Assembly (NCBI GenBank): GCA_947625015.1
Contig: CANQMR010000007.1
Coordinates: 1 to 64,000 of the forward strand
Source of the DNA: an uncultured Lachnospiraceae bacterium
GTDB lineage: Bacteria > Bacillota > Clostridia > Lachnospirales > Lachnospiraceae
Length of the DNA stretch: 64,000 bases
Direction: 5' to 3'
Shown here: positions 61,410-64,000 of the stretch, one piece after another
Position numbering within the stretch: the first letter of the stretch is position 1
How the letters are laid out: each line of letters opens with the position of its first letter
The notes under the pieces: generated by a model
Database searches by the model: none
Told to the model about the DNA's origin: nothing
Seen by the model: only the letters and a program-made list of their open reading frames with translations
Program-made: the position numbers and the translations under genes

Positions 61410-61455
61410 CAGGGCGTTGTCGCACCCATTCTGGCAACAGAAAGGGGGTGTCTGC

Positions 61456-61554
61456 TTGGGTTTAATCATCTCATTTTTTATCTCTGTCGCAGCAGGAATA
61501 GTTTGCCACTATATCTGCAAGTGGCTTGACAGGGATAGCGACAACGAAGCCTAA
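61456..61554 (+). CDS. 32-residue hydrophobic peptide, candidate type I toxin
   Basis: A TTG start at 61456 lies 6 bases after AAAGGGGGTG and opens a 32-residue peptide: one hydrophobic helix (LIISFFISVAAGIVCHYI) and a charged tail (KWLDRDSDNEA). This is the build of type I membrane-depolarising toxins and of a small peptide type common in gut Firmicutes. It has its own promoter and terminator. The 5' end of the mRNA (CGTTGTCGC, 61415-61423) is perfectly complementary to GCGACAACG (61538-61546) near the stop, as in type I toxin mRNAs that fold shut. A convergent antisense promoter lies just downstream. Confidence 0.7.
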   Translation: MGLIISFFISVAAGIVCHYICKWLDRDSDNEA

Positions 61555-61625
61555 AGAAAACCCCAGAGGTCGCACCCTCTGGGGTTTTCACTTTGTGCCC
61601 GCTTGGAGCATCATCTCATTTGCCT
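61553..61625 (-). ncRNA. Candidate antisense RNA (type I antitoxin)
   Basis: A minus-strand promoter (61632-61660) directs transcription into the 3' end of the peptide gene. The RNA would start at about 61625 and stop at the shared hairpin, giving about 70 nt that overlap the toxin mRNA over its terminator region. This convergent 3'-overlap is the txpA/RatA and bsrG/SR4 layout. Transcription is predicted, not shown. Confidence 0.55.
61557..61588. terminator. Bidirectional terminator shared by toxin mRNA and antisense RNA
   Basis: A perfect 13-bp stem (AAAACCCCAGAGG / CCTCTGGGGTTTT) with a 6-nt loop. T tracts follow it on both strands. Confidence 0.9.
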
Positions 61626-61631
61626 AGGCAT

Positions 61632-61660
61632 AATATAGCATATGCTCTGGCTAAAGTCAA
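61632..61660 (-). promoter_or_regulatory. Promoter of the candidate antisense RNA
   Basis: On the minus strand: TTGACT (61660-61655), 17-nt spacer, TATATT (61637-61632). No minus-strand gene lies downstream that it could serve otherwise. Confidence 0.7.
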
Positions 61661-61730
61661 GGATTCCCTTTTTCTAAAAAACTTATTCTAAAAAACTTAA
61701 AAACTTAAAAAAACTTATCCCCGGTTTAGC

Positions 61731-61759
61731 TTGACCTTGACAAGACAATGTAGTACAAT
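61731..61759 (+). promoter_or_regulatory. Promoter of the relBE-type operon
   Basis: TTGACC (61731-61736), 17-nt spacer, TACAAT (61754-61759). Two ACAATG direct repeats over the -10 region could be the antitoxin operator. Confidence 0.65.
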
Positions 61760-61787
61760 GCAATACAAGGAGAAAGGAGTTGAGCAC

Positions 61788-62009
61788 ATGAGTTTTTCAA
61801 TCAGACTGACAGTGGAAGAAAAATCCCTTGCGGAGAGTTACGCTAAGCTTCATTCTATGTCATTAGGAGAGGCTTTTAAAAGGGCGCTTTTTGAAAAGAT
61901 AGAAGATGAGTATGACATTACAGTTGCGGATGAAGCATATCGGGAATATATTGAAAGCGGAAACAAGAGTAGACCTGTGTCAGAATTGTGGAAGGAACTG
62001 GATTTATGA
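61788..62009 (+). CDS. RelB-like antitoxin
   Basis: A 73-residue protein with an N-terminal ribbon-helix-helix-like segment (MSFSIRLTVEEKSLAESYAKLHSMSLGEAFKRAL) and a C-terminal part that would wrap around the toxin (YREYIESGNKSRPVSELWKEL). It neutralises the RelE-type protein encoded by the next gene, which it overlaps by 4 bases, and should autorepress the operon. AAAGGAG is 8 bases upstream of the chosen ATG. Confidence 0.88.
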   Translation: MSFSIRLTVEEKSLAESYAKLHSMSLGEAFKRALFEKIEDEYDITVADEAYREYIESGNKSRPVSELWKELDL

Positions 62010-62290
62010 GTTACAGCGTTGAGACAACGGCAAGATTCGATAAGGAGTTTAGAAAACTGGACAGGTACACGCAGCGTATGATTAAAAGCTGGATTGATAA
62101 GAATCTTGTTGGAGCAAAGAATCTACGTCAGCATGGAAGAGGGCTGACAGCGAACAGAAGTGGACAATGGCGGTATCGAATAGGGGACTACCGACTGATA
62201 TGCCAGATAGACGACAACAAGTTGATTATACTTGCCTTATCTGTAGGGCACAGACGGGAAATTTCATGTTGTAAGAAAGAAATAAAATGA
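62006..62290 (+). CDS. RelE/ParE-family toxin (mRNA interferase)
   Basis: A 94-residue toxin: ETTARFDKEFRKLDRYTQRMIKSWI, QWRYRIGDYRLICQI and LALSVGHRREIS are typical RelE/YafQ-like stretches with the basic residues used in ribosome-dependent mRNA cleavage. The ATG overlaps the antitoxin stop (ATGA). Confidence 0.9.
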   Translation: MSYSVETTARFDKEFRKLDRYTQRMIKSWIDKNLVGAKNLRQHGRGLTANRSGQWRYRIGDYRLICQIDDNKLIILALSVGHRREISCCKKEIK

Positions 62291-62332
62291 TATAATATGC
62301 AAAGGACATAACATATTCAGGACAGGTGGCGT

Positions 62333-62944
62333 ATGGACGGAAAGATTCACAATATTGTATTTGATGTGGGAATGGTGCTGATTGATTTCTGCTGGGAAAA
62401 GCATTGCAGGAATCTGGGATTTGATGACGCCGTTATCCGGAAATTTGAGAAAAACATGATTAATTCCCCGTATTGGGGCCAGTTGGATGAGGGAACCATA
62501 GAGGAGGCAGACGCCATTCGGGGATTTATGGACTGTATGCCGGAGTATCGGCAGGAGATAGAGCGGTTCTGGCAGCAGCCGGAGAAATTTGTGGAGGAGT
62601 ACCCGTATGCAGCGCCTATGATTGCCGGACTTAAGGAAAGGGGTTATAAGGTGTATCTGCTGTCTAATTATCCCCTTAATATGTACAGGCTTCACTGGCC
62701 GTCTTTCCGCTTTTATTCCATGGTGGACGGTTATGTGGTGTCTGCTGTAGAGAAGCTTAAAAAACCGGACAGAGCCATATATGAACTGCTATGCAGCCGG
62801 TATCATTTAAGCCCTTCGGAGTGCCTGTTCGTGGATGACCGGCAGGTTAATGTGGAGGCGGCGCTTAAGGTCGGTATGGAGGCTGTGTTGTTTGAAGGGT
62901 ATTCGGATTTTCAAGAAACCCTGCGGAAGAAGCTCGCCGAGTGA
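62333..62944 (+). CDS. HAD-superfamily phosphatase (YihX-like, subfamily IA)
   Basis: A 203-residue phosphatase: NIVFDVGMVLIDF at the start (Asp nucleophile with Gly in place of the second Asp, as in the YihX branch), YLLSNYP (motif II), KPDRAIYELL (motif III Lys) and FVDDRQVNVEAA (motif IV). Sugar phosphatase activity is likely. The last codons belong to a 50-base unit that is duplicated directly after the gene. Confidence 0.88.
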   Translation: MDGKIHNIVFDVGMVLIDFCWEKHCRNLGFDDAVIRKFEKNMINSPYWGQLDEGTIEEADAIRGFMDCMPEYRQEIERFWQQPEKFVEEYPYAAPMIAGLKERGYKVYLLSNYPLNMYRLHWPSFRFYSMVDGYVVSAVEKLKKPDRAIYELLCSRYHLSPSECLFVDDRQVNVEAALKVGMEAVLFEGYSDFQETLRKKLAE

Positions 62945-63029
62945 AAAGTTCCGGATTGATAGAGGCTGTTTTGTGAAAGAAACTCGCCGGGGAAAAAGCT
63001 CTGGATTGATAAAAGGTGTTTTGCAAAAG
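62930..63029 (+). repeat. 50-nt imperfect tandem duplication at the end of the HAD gene
   Basis: Copy one (62930-62979) covers the last four codons, the stop and 35 bases beyond; copy two (62980-63029) follows directly. Both contain CTCGCCG, GGATTGATA and GTTTTG. Roughly four fifths of positions agree. Confidence 0.85.
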
Positions 63030-63070
63030 CAGCGGGGATTAGATAATGCTTGGCACAGGAGAGAAATGCC

Positions 63071-63463
63071 ATGTTTGGAAATAGATTGTCAAAGGAAGAG
63101 AAAAGCAGGCGGCGCGCTGAAAAACAGGCTGTGTATGACAGGGTTTACACCCTGCATGAGCAGGCGGAGTTTCTCTGCTATATCAACGATGCGTATGCTG
63201 AAGAATATAAAGGGGAATCCTTTGTAAAGCTGGAAGGGCTTGTGGCAAAAGGAACCGGCAGGGTAGGAGATACCTTTCTGCTCTATGACTGTGAAGGTCG
63301 GAAAAAGGCGGAGATTACGATGACGGAGCTGTATTTAGGGACAAATTCTGTTGAGCAGCTGGAGGGCGGGGACAAGCGGGTGGCCTTATATCCCAAAGAG
63401 CAGGATGTAAAGTATCAGGCTGGTGATATATTATGTAAACTAAAAACGGATGATAACGAGTAA
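63071..63463 (+). CDS. Uncharacterised small protein
   Basis: A 130-residue soluble protein that I do not recognise. The N-terminus is strongly charged and helical (RLSKEEKSRRRAEKQAVYDRV). The C-terminal half looks beta-rich (FVKLEGLVAKGTGRVGDTFLLYDCEG, ITMTELYLGTN, AGDILCKLKTDDNE), with an oligonucleotide/translation-barrel-like pattern. GGAGAG lies 8 bases before the ATG. It sits between the HAD and ung genes. Confidence 0.65.
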   Translation: MFGNRLSKEEKSRRRAEKQAVYDRVYTLHEQAEFLCYINDAYAEEYKGESFVKLEGLVAKGTGRVGDTFLLYDCEGRKKAEITMTELYLGTNSVEQLEGGDKRVALYPKEQDVKYQAGDILCKLKTDDNE

Positions 63464-63521
63464 TTTTCAGACAGCTTTAATGACAATATAATATATATTA
63501 TGTAAACCACAGGAGGAAAAT

Positions 63522-64000
63522 ATGCCACCAATTACAAACGACTGGGCCGAACCTTTGCGGCCGGAATACAAAAAGGAATATTACAGGAAACTATATACCA
63601 AAGTCAACGAGGAATACAGAAGCGGGAGAACGATATATCCGCCTGCGGACGATATATTTAACGCCTTCCATCTGACGCCTCTCCATGAAGTAAAATGCGT
63701 GATTATCGGTCAGGATCCGTATCATGGTGAGAATCAGGCGCATGGACTCTGCTTCAGCGTAAAACCGGAGGTGGAGATCCCGCCGTCTTTAGTAAATATT
63801 TATCAGGAGCTCCATGATGATTTGGGCTGTTACATACCCGACAACGGTTATCTGGTAAAATGGGCGAAGCAGGGCGTACTGCTGTTAAACAGTGTGCTGA
63901 CGGTTCGCGCCCATCAGGCTAATTCCCATCAGGGAATCGGCTGGGAGCAGTTTACTGATGCGGTTATGGATATTTTGAATGAGCAGGACCGGCCGATGGT
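63522..64000 (+). CDS. ung: Uracil-DNA glycosylase (3' end beyond window)
   Basis: The first 159 residues of family 1 uracil-DNA glycosylase, which removes uracil from DNA. The catalytic water-activating motif [11 protein letters not shown] is present, followed by AHGLCFSV and [11 protein letters not shown], and [24 protein letters not shown] is 8 bases before the ATG. The gene runs off the window; the final HPSPLS-type motif lies outside. Confidence 0.96.
   Translation, partial: MPPITNDWAEPLRPEYKKEYYRKLYTKVNEEYRSGRTIYPPADDIFNAFHLTPLHEVKCVIIGQDPYHGENQAHGLCFSVKPEVEIPPSLVNIYQELHDDLGCYIPDNGYLVKWAKQGVLLLNSVLTVRAHQANSHQGIGWEQFTDAVMDILNEQDRPM

Noticed and set aside
61204..61455. A 116-residue frame ending at the toxin stop
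   Set aside because: It would start inside tRNA-Leu and run through its terminator; the RBS and promoter support only the last 32 codons.

Overview
The window reads as a chromosomal segment of a low-to-mid GC Gram-positive gut anaerobe of the class Clostridia, most likely family Lachnospiraceae. This is inferred from gene content: a reverse rubrerythrin, DUF6465 and DUF5721 proteins, an FMN-riboswitch riboflavin operon, a CIRCE-controlled htpG, an Amt-PII fusion, an infC-rpmI-rplT block and strong GGAGG ribosome binding sites. No prophage, CRISPR array, rRNA or intact insertion sequence was seen. Two intervals are more AT-rich and accessory in character (about 1-6.2 kb and 25.3-26.3 kb).

Layout. 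1-6.2 kb: a 5'-truncated adenylate-forming ligase/nitroreductase fusion, an acyl carrier protein, and a 1484-residue surface protein. 6.3-8.7 kb: UDP-galactopyranose mutase, a possible small RNA, and a cytoplasmic GH5 glycosidase. 8.8-12.8 kb: FMN riboswitch and ribD-ribE-ribBA-ribH. 12.8-25.2 kb: two Cof-type phosphatases, a sensor kinase lacking the usual His, DUF1189, a CYTH enzyme, a DJ-1 protein, a Rad3-like helicase with a nuclease domain, murF, rubrerythrin, an Ala/Lys-rich DUF6465 protein, proC and an AIM24 protein. 25.3-28.4 kb: an SGNH membrane protein and a PadR-DUF1700 operon. 28.4-31.3 kb: Amt-PII fusion with an attenuated leader, and an AraC regulator.

31.3-38.1 kb is an envelope cluster: two secreted SGNH hydrolases, a transglutaminase with choline-binding-like repeats, MBOAT, a DHHW protein and a DUF348/G5 lipoprotein. 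It resembles an extracellular polymer O-acetylation system. 38.2-47.6 kb: ClpX-type ATPase, M18 aminopeptidase, subtilisin-like protease, HtpG with an acidic linker, DUF5721, a diguanylate cyclase and a ferredoxin. 47.6-50.4 kb: ABC transporter genes and a polysaccharide deacetylase. 50.5-55.3 kb: folate operon (folC-HD-folP-folBK) running into pheA. 55.4-59.1 kb: ppx-ppk. 59.08-59.63 kb: a 553-nt near-symmetric palindrome. 59.6-61.1 kb: infC-rpmI-rplT behind an attenuator. 61.2-62.3 kb: tRNA-Leu followed by a candidate type I toxin-antitoxin pair and a relBE-type pair. The window ends with a HAD hydrolase, a small unknown protein and the start of ung.

The best candidates for something new are the type I toxin/antisense RNA locus at 61.38-61.66 kb, the 553-nt palindrome after ppk, the recurrent 36-51-nt imperfect tandem duplications at gene ends and in intergenic regions (five loci), the Amt-PII leader attenuator, and the possible repeat-containing small RNA at 7.46-7.59 kb.
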